In this document: piece by piece, positions 1 through 8,156 of the stretch | Layout: every line of letters starts with the position of its first letter | Numbering within the stretch: the stretch's first letter is position 1 | Assembly: GCF_018129385.1 (NCBI RefSeq) | Contig: NZ_JAFCLN010000005.1 | Span: forward strand, 310,001 to 374,000 | Direction of reading: 5' to 3' | DNA: 64,000 nt | Source: Bradyrhizobium lablabi | GTDB taxonomy: Bacteria > Pseudomonadota > Alphaproteobacteria > Rhizobiales > Xanthobacteraceae | Position numbers and translations under genes: made by a program | The notes under the pieces: model-generated | Told to the model about the DNA's origin: nothing | Database searches by the model: none | What the model saw: the letters and a program-made list of their open reading frames with translations, nothing else

Positions 1-296
1 CGGATGCGCCTGTTGATCCAGGTGTCCTCGCGGCCCTCGGCCGGCGCGGCGCAGCCTGCGATCACCGCCTTGAAGGCGGTGTTGGCGGTGACGGTGAACT
101 CGTCCGACCGCACGGTGCGGGCCAGGCGCGAGGCAATGCGAAAGCCGTCGAGCGGAATCACGCCCCGCATCTCCGGCTCGACCCAGAACAGCGAGGGATC
201 GTCGACGCTCTCGGCCATCGGGAAGATGCCGCAGGCATAGGCGCGCAGCAGCACTTCGGGCGTGATTTCGGCAGAGGCGGAGTCGCGGGACGTCAT
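1..296 (-). CDS. aat: Leucyl/phenylalanyl-tRNA--protein transferase, C-terminus beyond window
   Basis: Translating the minus strand from the ATG at 296 gives a protein beginning [20 protein letters not shown], followed by [10 protein letters not shown] and [13 protein letters not shown]. These are the N-terminal signatures of Aat, which transfers Leu or Phe from charged tRNA to N-terminal Arg or Lys of proteins and so marks them for ClpAP (N-degron pathway). Only the first 98 residues are present; the reading frame runs off the left edge. The gene lies 33 bp after the two-component hybrid kinase on the same strand and probably ends that transcription unit. In related bacteria I recall aat following accC directly, so the kinase cassette may be an insertion. 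Family call is firm; the rest of the protein cannot be judged. Confidence 0.9.
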   Translation of the reverse strand, partial: MTSRDSASAEITPEVLLRAYACGIFPMAESVDDPSLFWVEPEMRGVIPLDGFRIASRLARTVRSDEFTVTANTAFKAVIAGCAAPAEGREDTWINRRI

Positions 297-329
297 GGCG
301 GCAGGATAGCAGGGCGGCGATGGTCCGCG

Positions 330-1418
330 CTAGCCAGCCGCCGCATTCGCCGATTTCGGCGTGGCGGCGATACGGCTGAAGCGCACGAGCACGCGGGTGC
401 CGCTATGGGCGGGATCGCGGTCGACGCTGGCTTCCAGCTTCTGCGCCATCGCGGAGACGATACGCTGACCCATGCCGGTGGAACGCGGGTCGGCCTTGAC
501 GGCAAGGCCGACGCCTTCGTCCGATATCGACAGCAGGATATCCTTGCCTTGCGCGCTGAGCTCGACATGGATGGGACCGGCGCCGTCGGGATAGGCGTAT
601 TTCACCGCGTTCATGACGAGCTCGTTGACGATGATGCCGATCGCGACCGCCCGGTCCGGATCGATCTCGATCGGCTCGGCCTTCAGCGTCAGCCGCGACA
701 TCTTGTTGCCTTCGGCGGAACGGCGGAGGTCTTCGAGCAGCGCGTCGAGATACTGGTTGAGCAGCACGGTCTTGAGGTCTTGCGAGGTATAGAGCCGGCG
801 GTGCACCTGCGCGACCGCGGCGACGCGGCCCATCGCATTGGTCAGTGCAGCCTTGACCTCGTCCTGCGAGGCGGTGCTCGCCTGTAGATGCAGCAGCGAG
901 GCAATGATCTGTAGCGAGTTGCCGACGCGGTGATTGACCTCGCGCAACAATAGCTCGCGCTCGGCGGCGAGCGCGGCGTAGCGGTCGCGCGAGGCATGCA
1001 CCTCGGCTTCGGCCTCGTCGCGCGCCTTCTGGATCTGCGCCTGGCGCAGCGCGCCGTTGACGGCAACCTGGAGCAGGGGGATGAACTCGCCCTGCGTATC
1101 CTTGACCAGATAATCGGCGGCGCCGGCCTTCAGCGCGGTGACCGCGATCGCCGAATCCTGCGAGGCCGTGACGAACACCACGGGCGGTGCGTCCGCGATC
1201 GCGAGGATCCGCTCCAGCGTCTCCAGCCCGTCGAGTCCCGGCATGTACTGGTCGAGCGCGACGACATCGATGCCGCCCTGCGCCAGACGATCGAGCCCCT
1301 GCTGCCCGCTGGCCGCGTGGACGACGCGCAGGCCAAACCGCGTCAGGCCGCGCTCGACCAGGCGGGCGAGCGCCTCGTCGTCGTCGATATACAGGACTGT
1401 GGGCGTGGTTGCTGTCAT
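330..1418 (-). CDS. Response regulator-histidine kinase hybrid (REC + HisKA_2 + HATPase)
   Basis: The protein is 362 aa, has no membrane segment and is expected in the cytosol. Residues 5-125 form a receiver domain with acidic pocket IDDDE, phospho-acceptor D56 in VVALDQYMPG, T84 and K106. A coiled linker (about 125-155) leads to a HisKA_2 dimerisation motif REVNHRVGNSLQ with phospho-accepting H163. An HATPase domain follows with N-box NELVMNAVKYAY and G-box DEGVGL. The order receiver-then-kinase means the kinase is controlled by phosphorylation of its own N-terminus rather than by a sensor. Its start overlaps the stop of the upstream receiver gene by ATGA, so the two are translationally coupled. 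Likely the output step of the three-gene cassette; the signal and final target are unknown. Confidence 0.9.
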   Translation of the reverse strand: MTATTPTVLYIDDDEALARLVERGLTRFGLRVVHAASGQQGLDRLAQGGIDVVALDQYMPGLDGLETLERILAIADAPPVVFVTASQDSAIAVTALKAGAADYLVKDTQGEFIPLLQVAVNGALRQAQIQKARDEAEAEVHASRDRYAALAAERELLLREVNHRVGNSLQIIASLLHLQASTASQDEVKAALTNAMGRVAAVAQVHRRLYTSQDLKTVLLNQYLDALLEDLRRSAEGNKMSRLTLKAEPIEIDPDRAVAIGIIVNELVMNAVKYAYPDGAGPIHVELSAQGKDILLSISDEGVGLAVKADPRSTGMGQRIVSAMAQKLEASVDRDPAHSGTRVLVRFSRIAATPKSANAAAG

Positions 1419-1855
1419 GGGGCTGCGGGTGGAACCTGGATGACGGAGAAGAACAGGCCGAGTTGCCGGATGGCGTTGGCAAAGCTTTCGTAATTCACGG
1501 GCTTGGTGATGTAGACATTACAACCAAGCTCGTAGCAGCGCTTTATCTCCTGAGAATCATCGGTTGTGGTCAGAACCACGACCGGCGTCGTCTTCAGGTT
1601 GGGGTTTTCCTTGACCCTTTTGAGGATATCGATGCCGGTCATGTCCGGCAGGTTCAAATCAAGCAGAATCAACAGGGGCTCGCCCTTGCGGGCTGTGGCG
1701 GTCCCATCCTTTCCGAACAGATAGTCGGTGGCGGCTGTACCATTGCTGAACGCCACGATCTCATTATTGACGCCGGATCGCCGGATATTGCGCTCGATCA
1801 GCCGGGCGTGGCCTTCGTCGTCCTCGATCATGATGATGGTGACGGGATTGCTCAT
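1415..1855 (-). CDS. Single-domain response regulator (Rcp1-like)
   Basis: This 146-aa protein is a stand-alone receiver: acidic residues in MIEDDEGHARL, phospho-acceptor D66 in LLDLNLPDMTG, the TTT switch segment after VVVL, and KP at YITKPVN. It has no output domain, so it should act by phosphotransfer or protein contact, as in Rcp1 partners of phytochrome-type kinases. The ATG at 1855 is chosen over an upstream in-frame start because it directly precedes the receiver fold and forms an ATGA overlap with the stop of the upstream CHASE3 kinase. Its own stop overlaps the start of the hybrid kinase in the same way. It probably shuttles phosphate between these two flanking proteins (inference). 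Confidence 0.9.
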   Translation of the reverse strand: MSNPVTIIMIEDDEGHARLIERNIRRSGVNNEIVAFSNGTAATDYLFGKDGTATARKGEPLLILLDLNLPDMTGIDILKRVKENPNLKTTPVVVLTTTDDSQEIKRCYELGCNVYITKPVNYESFANAIRQLGLFFSVIQVPPAAP

Positions 1856-3393
1856 GTATCCTTGTTCCGGTTGGTTGCTGCCCAATTGATCGGCAGCGTT
1901 ATCGTGAAAGTGCTTCCGCTGCCAAGCTCGGACGCGACCGACATGGTTCCACCGAGCCGGCGCACCAGTGCCCGTACATGTGCGAGGCCAATGCCCTGGC
2001 CGGGCTTGTCCTGGGTTCCGGCGCGGCGGAACAAATCGAAGATGCGCTGATGATCCTTGGGATCGATGCCGCGGCCATTGTCGGTCACTTCGAAGATCGC
2101 AAAGCCAAGCTTGGTGCGGCCCTTGATCAGGATGTCGCCGGGAACCCCCGGCTTGAGGTATTTGAGTGCATTATCGATCAGATTGGAAAAGATCTGCTCC
2201 AGCGCAAGGCGGTCGCTGACGATGTCGGGCAGCGGATCGATGCGGATTTGCGCCTCGGCCTCGGCGGCCTGATGCGCCACGGTGGTGACGATGGCTTCGA
2301 TCAGTTCCCTGGTGTCGATCCGTTCCGGCTGGAATTCTCGCCGGCCCTCGCGCGTGAGGTTGAGGATCGCCGAGATCAGGCGATCCATCTTCCCGATCGA
2401 GGACTTGATGAAGCCCAGCGCCTCGCCAAAGTCCTCCGAGAGCTGCCTGTCGGTGCCGTCGAGAACCGGCTCGGCGCTGTCGGTGGCGTTTTCCGGCGCC
2501 CGCGGTTCAGGCGAGGCGGCGCGGGAAAGCGCCGCGATACGCTTGAAGATGTCGCCGCGCAATTCCTCCAGTTCGCTGGTGAACCCCATGATATTGACCA
2601 GCGGCGAGCGCAGATCGTGGCTGACGATGTAGGCAAAGCGCTGGATCTCGTCGTTGGCCTCGCGAAGGTCGGCGGTGCGTTCGTCGATGGTTGCTTCGAG
2701 ATTGACGTTGTTGTCGCGCAGGCGCGCTTCGGCCTCGTCGCGCATGCGCGATGACCTGCGCACCAGGAACACCGAAAGCGCTGCGAGCGCAATGACCATG
2801 CTCGACCCGGCGATGGTGACGCTGGAAGCCAGCACCTGGCTTCGATCGGCGTTGGTGGTTCGCACAGCAAACAGCCGGTGTTCTTCGACGCGCATCGCTT
2901 CGCCGATGTCGCGAATGGTCGCGCTGGTCGGGCTGGCGGCGGCTTCGCGCACAAGGGCGTTTGCGCTCGCAAACTGACCCTGTTTTACGAACTCCATCTC
3001 TCGGGCAAAATGCGAAAGCCGCGTCTCGATTGCTTCGCGCAATCTTCTGACGTGTTCGGTCTGCACCGGATTGTCGGCTGTCAGCTTCACCAGCTTCGTA
3101 AGATCGGGAACGACCGCGGTCATCGCCCGCTCGTAATCCTCCAGGAATTCAGGCCCGCGGGTCAGCAAGTAGCCGCGCGCGGCGCTCTCGGTGCGGCGGA
3201 TTTCCAGGAGCAGCGCATTGATCGCGTTCTCGACTTCGACGGTATGTACGACCAGAGCGCTGTCTTCCCGCGCCCGATTGACCAGTAGGACCGAAGCCAC
3301 GCTGATGGCTACCAGCACCAGAAATCCCGCCGCAAGCAGCAGGATTTGGCCGATGTGGCGCCGGCGCGCAGCGTCAAGCCTCTGCAAGTTCAT
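1852..3393 (-). CDS. CHASE3-domain membrane sensor histidine kinase
   Basis: The protein is 513 aa. A first membrane helix (about 15-40) and a second (about 187-212) enclose a periplasmic CHASE3 domain of about 140 residues, with the typical ESAARGYLLT segment. After HAMP-like and coiled residues comes a HisKA domain with FAYIVSHDLRSPL (phospho-acceptor H259), an unusual Pro/Ala-rich stretch between the two HisKA helices (SRAASPEPRAPENATDSA), and an HATPase domain with NLIDNALKYL and GRGIDP. The start is the ATG at 3393; a TTG 15 bp upstream is possible, and neither has a good Shine-Dalgarno site. First gene of a cassette coupled by ATGA to the single-domain receiver. CHASE3 ligands are generally unknown, so the signal cannot be named. 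Confidence 0.9.
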   Translation of the reverse strand: MNLQRLDAARRRHIGQILLLAAGFLVLVAISVASVLLVNRAREDSALVVHTVEVENAINALLLEIRRTESAARGYLLTRGPEFLEDYERAMTAVVPDLTKLVKLTADNPVQTEHVRRLREAIETRLSHFAREMEFVKQGQFASANALVREAAASPTSATIRDIGEAMRVEEHRLFAVRTTNADRSQVLASSVTIAGSSMVIALAALSVFLVRRSSRMRDEAEARLRDNNVNLEATIDERTADLREANDEIQRFAYIVSHDLRSPLVNIMGFTSELEELRGDIFKRIAALSRAASPEPRAPENATDSAEPVLDGTDRQLSEDFGEALGFIKSSIGKMDRLISAILNLTREGRREFQPERIDTRELIEAIVTTVAHQAAEAEAQIRIDPLPDIVSDRLALEQIFSNLIDNALKYLKPGVPGDILIKGRTKLGFAIFEVTDNGRGIDPKDHQRIFDLFRRAGTQDKPGQGIGLAHVRALVRRLGGTMSVASELGSGSTFTITLPINWAATNRNKDT

Positions 3394-3491
3394 GGATGAG
3401 GAGTTCAACGAGCCGCTGCGAAAATTGCCCAGTGTTCCAAACGCCGGTCAGAGCGCTAGGTTCCAAAGCGATGGAACTTTTAAGGCACGCT

Positions 3492-4844
3492 TCAGCCGGC
3501 CGGGGGCTGGCCGGCCAGATACTGCTCCAGCCAGTGGATGTGGTAGTCGCCGTCGATGATGGCGGGCTCGCGCACCAGCGCCCGGAACAGCGGCAGCGTG
3601 GTTTCGATGCCGTCGACCACCATTTCGTCCAGCGCCCGCCGCAGCCGCATCAGGCATTCGCCGCGGGTCTTGCCGTGCACGATCAGCTTGCCGACCAGCG
3701 AGTCGTAATAAGGCGGGATCACGTAGCCCTGATAGACTGCCGAATCGATCCGCACGCCGAGCCCGCCCGGCGGGTGGAACTGATTGATCCTGCCCGGCGA
3801 GGGACGAAAGGTCTGCGGATTCTCCGCGTTGATGCGGCACTCGATGGCGTGGCCGATGATGGCGACCTCTTCCTGCTTTGCAGGCAATTCGCCGCCGGCG
3901 GCGATACGGATCTGCTCCAGCACGAGGTCGATGTCGGTGATGCTCTCGGTGACGGGGTGCTCGACCTGGATGCGGGTGTTCATTTCGATGAAATAGAACT
4001 CGCCGTCCTCGTACAGGAACTCGATGGTGCCGACGCCGAGATACTTCATGTCCCGCATCGCCTTGGCGCAGGTCTCGCCGATTTTTGCACGCGCAGCGGC
4101 CGACAAGACGGGCGAGGGGCCTTCTTCCCAGACCTTCTGGTGGCGGCGCTGTAGCGAGCAGTCGCGCTCGCCGAGATGGATGGCGCCGCCGCGGCCGTCG
4201 CCGAGGATCTGGATTTCGATGTGGCGCGGCTTGGTCAGATACTTTTCGAGATAGACCGAGGCGTCGCCGAAGGCGGATTTGGCCTCGTTGGATGCGGTCG
4301 AAAGCGCCAGCATCAGGTCATCAGCCGAACGGGCGACCTTCATGCCGCGGCCACCGCCGCCGGCGGCCGCCTTGACCAGCACCGGGAAGCCGATCGCCTT
4401 CGCGATTTCCATGGCTTCTTCGTCGGGATTGATGGCGCCATCCGAGCCGGGCACCACGGGGATGCCGAGCCGCTTGGCGGTCTTCTTGGCCTCGATCTTG
4501 TCGCCCATCAGGCGGATGTGCTCGGCCTTGGGCCCGATGAAATCCAGATTGTGCTCGGCGAGGATTTCGGCAAAGCGCGCGTTCTCGGACAGAAAACCGT
4601 AGCCGGGATGCACGGCGTCCGCGCCTGTTATCTCGCAGGCCGCCAGCAGCGCGGGGATGTTGAGATAGCTGTCCTTGGACGGCGGCGGGCCGATGCAGAC
4701 GCTCTCATCGGCAAGTCGCACATGCATCGCATCCGCGTCGGCAGTCGAATGCACGGCAACCGTCGAGATGCCGAGCTCCTTGCAGGCGCGCAGCACGCGC
4801 AGTGCGATTTCGCCGCGATTGGCTATCAGGATCTTGTCGAACAT
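3492..4844 (-). CDS. accC: Acetyl-CoA carboxylase, biotin carboxylase subunit
   Basis: 450 aa, the usual length for AccC. It carboxylates the biotin on AccB with ATP and bicarbonate, the first half-reaction of malonyl-CoA synthesis for fatty acids. Visible are the N-terminal biotin carboxylase fold ([20 protein letters not shown]), the glycine-rich ATP-grasp loop [14 protein letters not shown], the metal/catalytic segment [16 protein letters not shown] and the C-terminal domain with ECRINAE. It lies 85 bp after accB on the same strand, with an inverted repeat in the gap, and both genes sit behind aroQ. The Lys-rich carboxyltransferase subunits accA and accD are not in this window, as is normal. 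Confidence 0.98.
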   Translation of the reverse strand: MFDKILIANRGEIALRVLRACKELGISTVAVHSTADADAMHVRLADESVCIGPPPSKDSYLNIPALLAACEITGADAVHPGYGFLSENARFAEILAEHNLDFIGPKAEHIRLMGDKIEAKKTAKRLGIPVVPGSDGAINPDEEAMEIAKAIGFPVLVKAAAGGGGRGMKVARSADDLMLALSTASNEAKSAFGDASVYLEKYLTKPRHIEIQILGDGRGGAIHLGERDCSLQRRHQKVWEEGPSPVLSAAARAKIGETCAKAMRDMKYLGVGTIEFLYEDGEFYFIEMNTRIQVEHPVTESITDIDLVLEQIRIAAGGELPAKQEEVAIIGHAIECRINAENPQTFRPSPGRINQFHPPGGLGVRIDSAVYQGYVIPPYYDSLVGKLIVHGKTRGECLMRLRRALDEMVVDGIETTLPLFRALVREPAIIDGDYHIHWLEQYLAGQPPAG

Positions 4845-4866
4845 GGCGCCTCAAGGGGCGAGTAGC

Positions 4867-4920
4867 GAATGGCGAATAGCGAATGGAAGGACTCACTTCA
4901 CCATTCGCTATTCGCCATTC
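4867..4920. repeat. Perfect 20-bp inverted repeat between accB and accC
   Basis: Positions 4867-4886 and 4901-4920 are exact reverse complements (left arm GAATGGCGAATAGCGAATGG) around a 14-nt loop. The 6-9 bp motif GCGAATGG / GCGAATAG is itself iterated and continues imperfectly to 4929. It fills nearly the whole gap between two genes that must be co-expressed, and there is no T-tract, so an RNA-stability or differential-expression stem is more likely than a terminator. Confidence 0.8.
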
Positions 4921-4929
4921 CCTATTCGC

Positions 4930-5421
4930 TCATTCAATAATTACCAGCGGCTCGCCGAACTCGACCGGCTGGCCGTCCTCGACGAGGATCTGCGTGACGG
5001 TGCCGGCGCGGGGCGAGGGGATCTGGTTCATCGTCTTCATGGCTTCGATGATCAGCAGCGTCTGCCCGGCGGTGACTTTGGTGCCGACTTCGACGAATGG
5101 TTTTGCGCCCGGCTCCGGCGCCCAATAGGCGGTGCCGACCATCGGCGAGGGGACGACACCGGGATGCTTGCTCATGTCGGCAACGGCTGCCGCCGCAGCG
5201 ACGGCTGCCGGTGCGGCGACGGGGGCAGCGGGCAAATAGCCCGCGGGCCCCGAGGCCGCGACGCTGATGTTACGCGCGACGCGCACGCGCAAGCCGGCGC
5301 GCTCGATCTCGATCTCGGTGAGGCTGGTCTCATCGAGCAAGAGCGCCAGCTCGCGAATGAGGGCGCTGTCGTCGTTCTTCGAGGATTCCTTGGAGGATTT
5401 GTCGGCAGGCTGGCGCGCCAT
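4930..5421 (-). CDS. accB: Acetyl-CoA carboxylase, biotin carboxyl carrier protein
   Basis: 163 aa. The C-terminal 75 residues are a biotinyl domain with the biotinylation motif EAMKTMN (K129) and the thumb-like [15 protein letters not shown] segment found in bacterial AccB. The N-terminus is a short helical region followed by an Ala/Pro/Val-rich flexible linker (about 56-82), which lets the biotin swing between the carboxylase AccC and the carboxyltransferase. It sits 67 bp downstream of aroQ and 85 bp upstream of accC on the same strand, the common aroQ-accB-accC order in alphaproteobacteria. All key residues are present. Confidence 0.97.
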   Translation of the reverse strand: MARQPADKSSKESSKNDDSALIRELALLLDETSLTEIEIERAGLRVRVARNISVAASGPAGYLPAAPVAAPAAVAAAAAVADMSKHPGVVPSPMVGTAYWAPEPGAKPFVEVGTKVTAGQTLLIIEAMKTMNQIPSPRAGTVTQILVEDGQPVEFGEPLVIIE

Positions 5422-5488
5422 GATCTTGATCCGAAACTTTCTGTCTGGTGACGGGCGAGCGTCAGGCTTTGGGGGGCAGGTTTTGGGG

Positions 5489-5956
5489 TCAGGTTTTGGC
5501 CTTGGCGCCGATCCTGGCGGCGAGGCCGGAAATCGCTAGCCGGTAGCCGTCAATGCCGAAGCCGGCAAGGCTGGCGAATGCGGCCATCGCGGTGAAGGAG
5601 TGGTGCCGGAAACTTTCGCGGGCGTGGATATTGGTGACGTGAACCTCGACGGTCGGAATGTTCACGGCCTTGATCGCATCGTGCAGCGCAATCGAGGTGT
5701 GGGAATAGCCGCCGGCGTTGATCACGATGCCGGCCGCCTTCTTCGCATGCGCCTCGTGGATGAAATCGATCAGTTCGCCCTCGCGGTTGGACTGGCGGCA
5801 ATCGGCCTTCAATCCGAACTGCGCGGCAGTCGCAGCGCAAAGCTTTTCGACATCGGAGAGCTTTTCATGGCCGTACTTCTCGGGCTCCCGAGTCCCCAAA
5901 AGATTGAGGTTCGGACCGTTGAGCACGTAGATGGTGTCGGCTGAGGCCTGGGCCAT
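5489..5956 (-). CDS. aroQ: 3-dehydroquinate dehydratase, type II
   Basis: 155 aa, typical of the dodecameric type II enzyme that converts 3-dehydroquinate to 3-dehydroshikimate in the shikimate pathway. Seen are [21 protein letters not shown] (active-site Tyr and the Arg of the flexible lid), [31 protein letters not shown] and [15 protein letters not shown], covering the catalytic His and Arg. The start is the ATG at 5956, which places the conserved fold eight residues in; the frame is open further upstream but that extension shows no conservation. First gene of the aroQ-accB-accC group. Confidence 0.96.
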   Translation of the reverse strand: MAQASADTIYVLNGPNLNLLGTREPEKYGHEKLSDVEKLCAATAAQFGLKADCRQSNREGELIDFIHEAHAKKAAGIVINAGGYSHTSIALHDAIKAVNIPTVEVHVTNIHARESFRHHSFTAMAAFASLAGFGIDGYRLAISGLAARIGAKAKT

Positions 5957-6144
5957 GGAAGTCCCGTCTAGGGGTGGGTGGGGCCGGGTTATAGGTAACA
6001 TCAGCGCCAAGGGGAAGCCTTTAGGGCGGCTGGAGGCCGGCCCAAATGCCTCATCCACTTGCTGAAAATTGGCGCTAAACCTGTGGAAATCCTTGGCATT
6101 AACCAAGGCCGGAATGGGCCGGAGGTGCGTCAGCGCATGCAAAA

Positions 6145-6168
6145 GGGGCGGGCATTACTGCCCGCCCC
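6145..6168 (-). terminator. Rho-independent terminator after the DUF1236 gene
   Basis: Perfect 10-bp arms (6145-6154 GGGGCGGGCA, 6159-6168) with a 4-nt loop. On the minus strand the stem is followed by TTTT. It lies 24 bp past the stop of the leftward gene ending at 6193, and separates that gene from aroQ. Confidence 0.85.
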
Positions 6169-6192
6169 CAAAGCTTGCCTTCGTGGTCGTCG

Positions 6193-7065
6193 TTAGACCC
6201 TGATGATCTCGACGATCTCGTAGGTGTTCGGATCGACGATGATGATCTCTTCCCGAACCATCACGAACTTGTATCCGCGCCACTGCGGGTAAATCGTCAC
6301 CACTTCCGCCGGAACGGTGTGGAACTGGATGTCGCGTGGCACGCGGGTGCCGACCGCGACGTTGAAGTTCACGTTGGTCACAGGCGCAACGCGCTGCGAT
6401 TTGAATACCGACGTGATCTGGGTCCGCTGCTCGGTCGAGATCTTGGCGCCGGCGCCGGCCTGACCCGTGGTGGTCGTGGTCTGCGACTGGCCCTGAGCGT
6501 TGGTGCGGTCACGGTCCTGCTGACCCTGAGCCCGGTCACGATCCTGCGTATTCATGCGGTCGCGATCCTGGCCCTGCTTGGTGCGGTCGCTGTCCTTGCC
6601 CATGCGGTCCTGGCCCATGCGATCCTGATCCCGGCCCATGCGATCGTCACGGTCACGCGACTGGCCGACGGTGCCCTTATCCCTGTCCTTGCCCTCGCGG
6701 CCTTCGGCCTTCATGTCCTTGCCGCCCTTGCGGTCGGTGTCGGTCGCCGTGTTCTGCTGCGACTTCTGGCCCTTCATCTCATCCTGGGCGCTCTTGCTCT
6801 TGGTGCCCTCCATGCGGTCGGACTGGGCGTTCTTGCCGCCTTCCATCCGATCGGACTGGGCGCCCTTGCTCGCGCCGGACGGGCTGGAGTCGCGGTTCAT
6901 CTGGCCGCCAGACGGAGCACCGCGCTCAGAAGACGCGCCGCCGCCCTGCTGCATCGTGGAGCCGCCGCCCTGGCTCATTCCGCCGCCGGCGCCCTGCGCA
7001 TTCGCAAGACCGGTGCTGGCGATCAGGGCCGCCGTGGCGACCGAAATCAAAAAGCGATTAGTCAT
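6193..7065 (-). CDS. Secreted low-complexity DUF1236 protein
   Basis: 290 aa with a clear signal peptide (MTNRFLISVATAALIASTGLANAQG). About 165 residues of disordered, charge-rich sequence follow, first Gly/Met/Gln-rich and then tandem variants of DRDRMGQDRMGKDSDR and AQSDRMEG. The C-terminal ~90 residues hold a DUF1236-type region ending PQWRGYKFVMVREEIIIVDP, a small domain common in Bradyrhizobium and relatives with unknown function. The ATG at 7065 is chosen because it starts the signal peptide and has AGGAGA upstream; the frame is open further upstream without conserved features. A terminator follows the gene. Its role is not known; a periplasmic or surface location is the only safe inference. 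Confidence 0.85.
   Translation of the reverse strand: MTNRFLISVATAALIASTGLANAQGAGGGMSQGGGSTMQQGGGASSERGAPSGGQMNRDSSPSGASKGAQSDRMEGGKNAQSDRMEGTKSKSAQDEMKGQKSQQNTATDTDRKGGKDMKAEGREGKDRDKGTVGQSRDRDDRMGRDQDRMGQDRMGKDSDRTKQGQDRDRMNTQDRDRAQGQQDRDRTNAQGQSQTTTTTGQAGAGAKISTEQRTQITSVFKSQRVAPVTNVNFNVAVGTRVPRDIQFHTVPAEVVTIYPQWRGYKFVMVREEIIIVDPNTYEIVEIIRV
6490..6870 (-). repeat. Degenerate tandem repeats encoding Arg/Asp/Met/Gln-rich units
   Basis: Inside the DUF1236 gene, short in-frame units such as CATGCGGTC and GTCCTG recur, encoding DRMG, QDRD and SDRMEG variants. They are imperfect coding repeats, not intergenic spacers, and mark the disordered part of the protein. Such tracts can change in length by slippage. 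Confidence 0.7.
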
Positions 7066-7201
7066 CAGTTTCTCCTCACGTGTATGCATTGCCCGCGCCG
7101 ACAACGAAGGAAAAACTGCGATGTTCCTCGCGATAGACGGTTCCACCGACTTTGTTTGATGAATTCGCCATGAACCGCTGCGCCCGCAAATGGGCACAAC
7201 A

Positions 7202-7229
7202 AAAGGGCCGGCTTTTCAGCCGGCCCTTT
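7202..7229 (-). terminator. Rho-independent terminator after the ScsC-like gene
   Basis: Perfect 12-bp arms (7202-7213 AAAGGGCCGGCT, 7218-7229) around a TTTC loop, 27 bp beyond the stop of the leftward gene ending at 7256. The minus strand continues TTTTGTTG after the stem. Confidence 0.9.
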
Positions 7230-7255
7230 ACGATGTTCAGACTTGAGGAAAAGTC

Positions 7256-8038
7256 TCAGCAGGTCGCCTTGCCGCAGCGGGCGTTGCGGATCTTTTCCTT
7301 GAGGTTTTCGAGGCCCACGGCGCCGATCACGATCTGCTTGCCGATGACGTAGCTCGGCGTGCCGTTCATGCCCATCGCTTCAGCCAGCTTCAGGTTCTCT
7401 TCCAGCGTGGCGCGGACTTCCTCGCTGGAATAATCCTTTTCCAGCTTCGCCATGTCGAGGCCGGCTTCCTTGGCCGCGGCCATCGCGCGCGCCTTGTCGG
7501 CGGCACCGCGTCCCATCAGGAGCTTCTGGTGGAAGTCGAGATATTTCTTGCCGGTGGGATCCTGCATGCGAACGGCGACCGCGACGTGCGCGGCCTCGAC
7601 CGAGCCCTGGCTCAGCACCGGAAATTCCTTCAGCACGACCTTCAGCTTCGAATCCGATTTCATCAGCTCGAGCATGTCGGTCAGCGCGCGCTTGCAGTAG
7701 CCGCAATTGTAGTCGAAGAATTCGACGAAGGTGACGTCGCCGTCCTTGTTGCCGAGCGTGACGCCGCGCGGCGAGTTGAAGATTGCGTCGGCATTCTTGG
7801 CGATGCTGGCCTGGTGCTTTTCAGCCTCCGCGGCGGCCTGGCGCTTGGCGAGCTCGTTCATCGCCTCTTCCAGCACCTCGGGATTGGCGATCAGATATTC
7901 GCGGATGATCTTCTGGATGTCGCTGCGCTGGGCGTCGGAAAAACTCTGCGCTGAAGCAGCCTGCGGCGCGGCAGCGAGCGCAAGCGCGAACAGGGCAGAC
8001 GAGAACAGGGCAGAGGCGAGCAGGCGAAACGAAGGCAT
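7256..8038 (-). CDS. DsbA-family thiol-disulfide protein, ScsC/Com1-like
   Basis: 260 aa. A signal peptide (1-30, cut near ASAQ) is followed by an N-terminal helical region with SDIQKIIREYLIANPEVL, which resembles the trimerisation stalk of ScsC-type disulfide isomerases. A thioredoxin fold comes next with FFDYNCGYCKRAL (redox pair C112/C115) inside a helical DsbA insertion, and the cis-proline loop GTPSYV. The protein ends in a second cysteine pair (CGKATC). It should act in the periplasm as a disulfide isomerase or oxidase for envelope proteins. No partner ScsB/DsbD is next to it. The gene is single and is followed by a terminator. Oxidase or isomerase cannot be decided from sequence. Confidence 0.88.
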   Translation of the reverse strand: MPSFRLLASALFSSALFALALAAAPQAASAQSFSDAQRSDIQKIIREYLIANPEVLEEAMNELAKRQAAAEAEKHQASIAKNADAIFNSPRGVTLGNKDGDVTFVEFFDYNCGYCKRALTDMLELMKSDSKLKVVLKEFPVLSQGSVEAAHVAVAVRMQDPTGKKYLDFHQKLLMGRGAADKARAMAAAKEAGLDMAKLEKDYSSEEVRATLEENLKLAEAMGMNGTPSYVIGKQIVIGAVGLENLKEKIRNARCGKATC

Positions 8039-8156
8039 TGGTATTCCCTTTCAGCAATCCGTAGGGGGCTTTTCGAGAAAGCGGCTCACTCGATACGTTC
8101 TAACCCCGGCACAGTTTACCTATTCTTTGACCGGGCCGACCTTTTCCGATCGGGGG

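Noticed and set aside
1187..2050. Long open frame on the plus strand across the two-component genes
   Set aside because: It lies antisense to well-supported receiver and kinase genes, has Arg/Pro-rich low-complexity composition and no domain. High GC produces many such shadows.
6490..6870. Iterated short repeats that could be taken for a satellite or CRISPR
   Set aside because: They are degenerate coding repeats inside the DUF1236 gene with no spacer structure.
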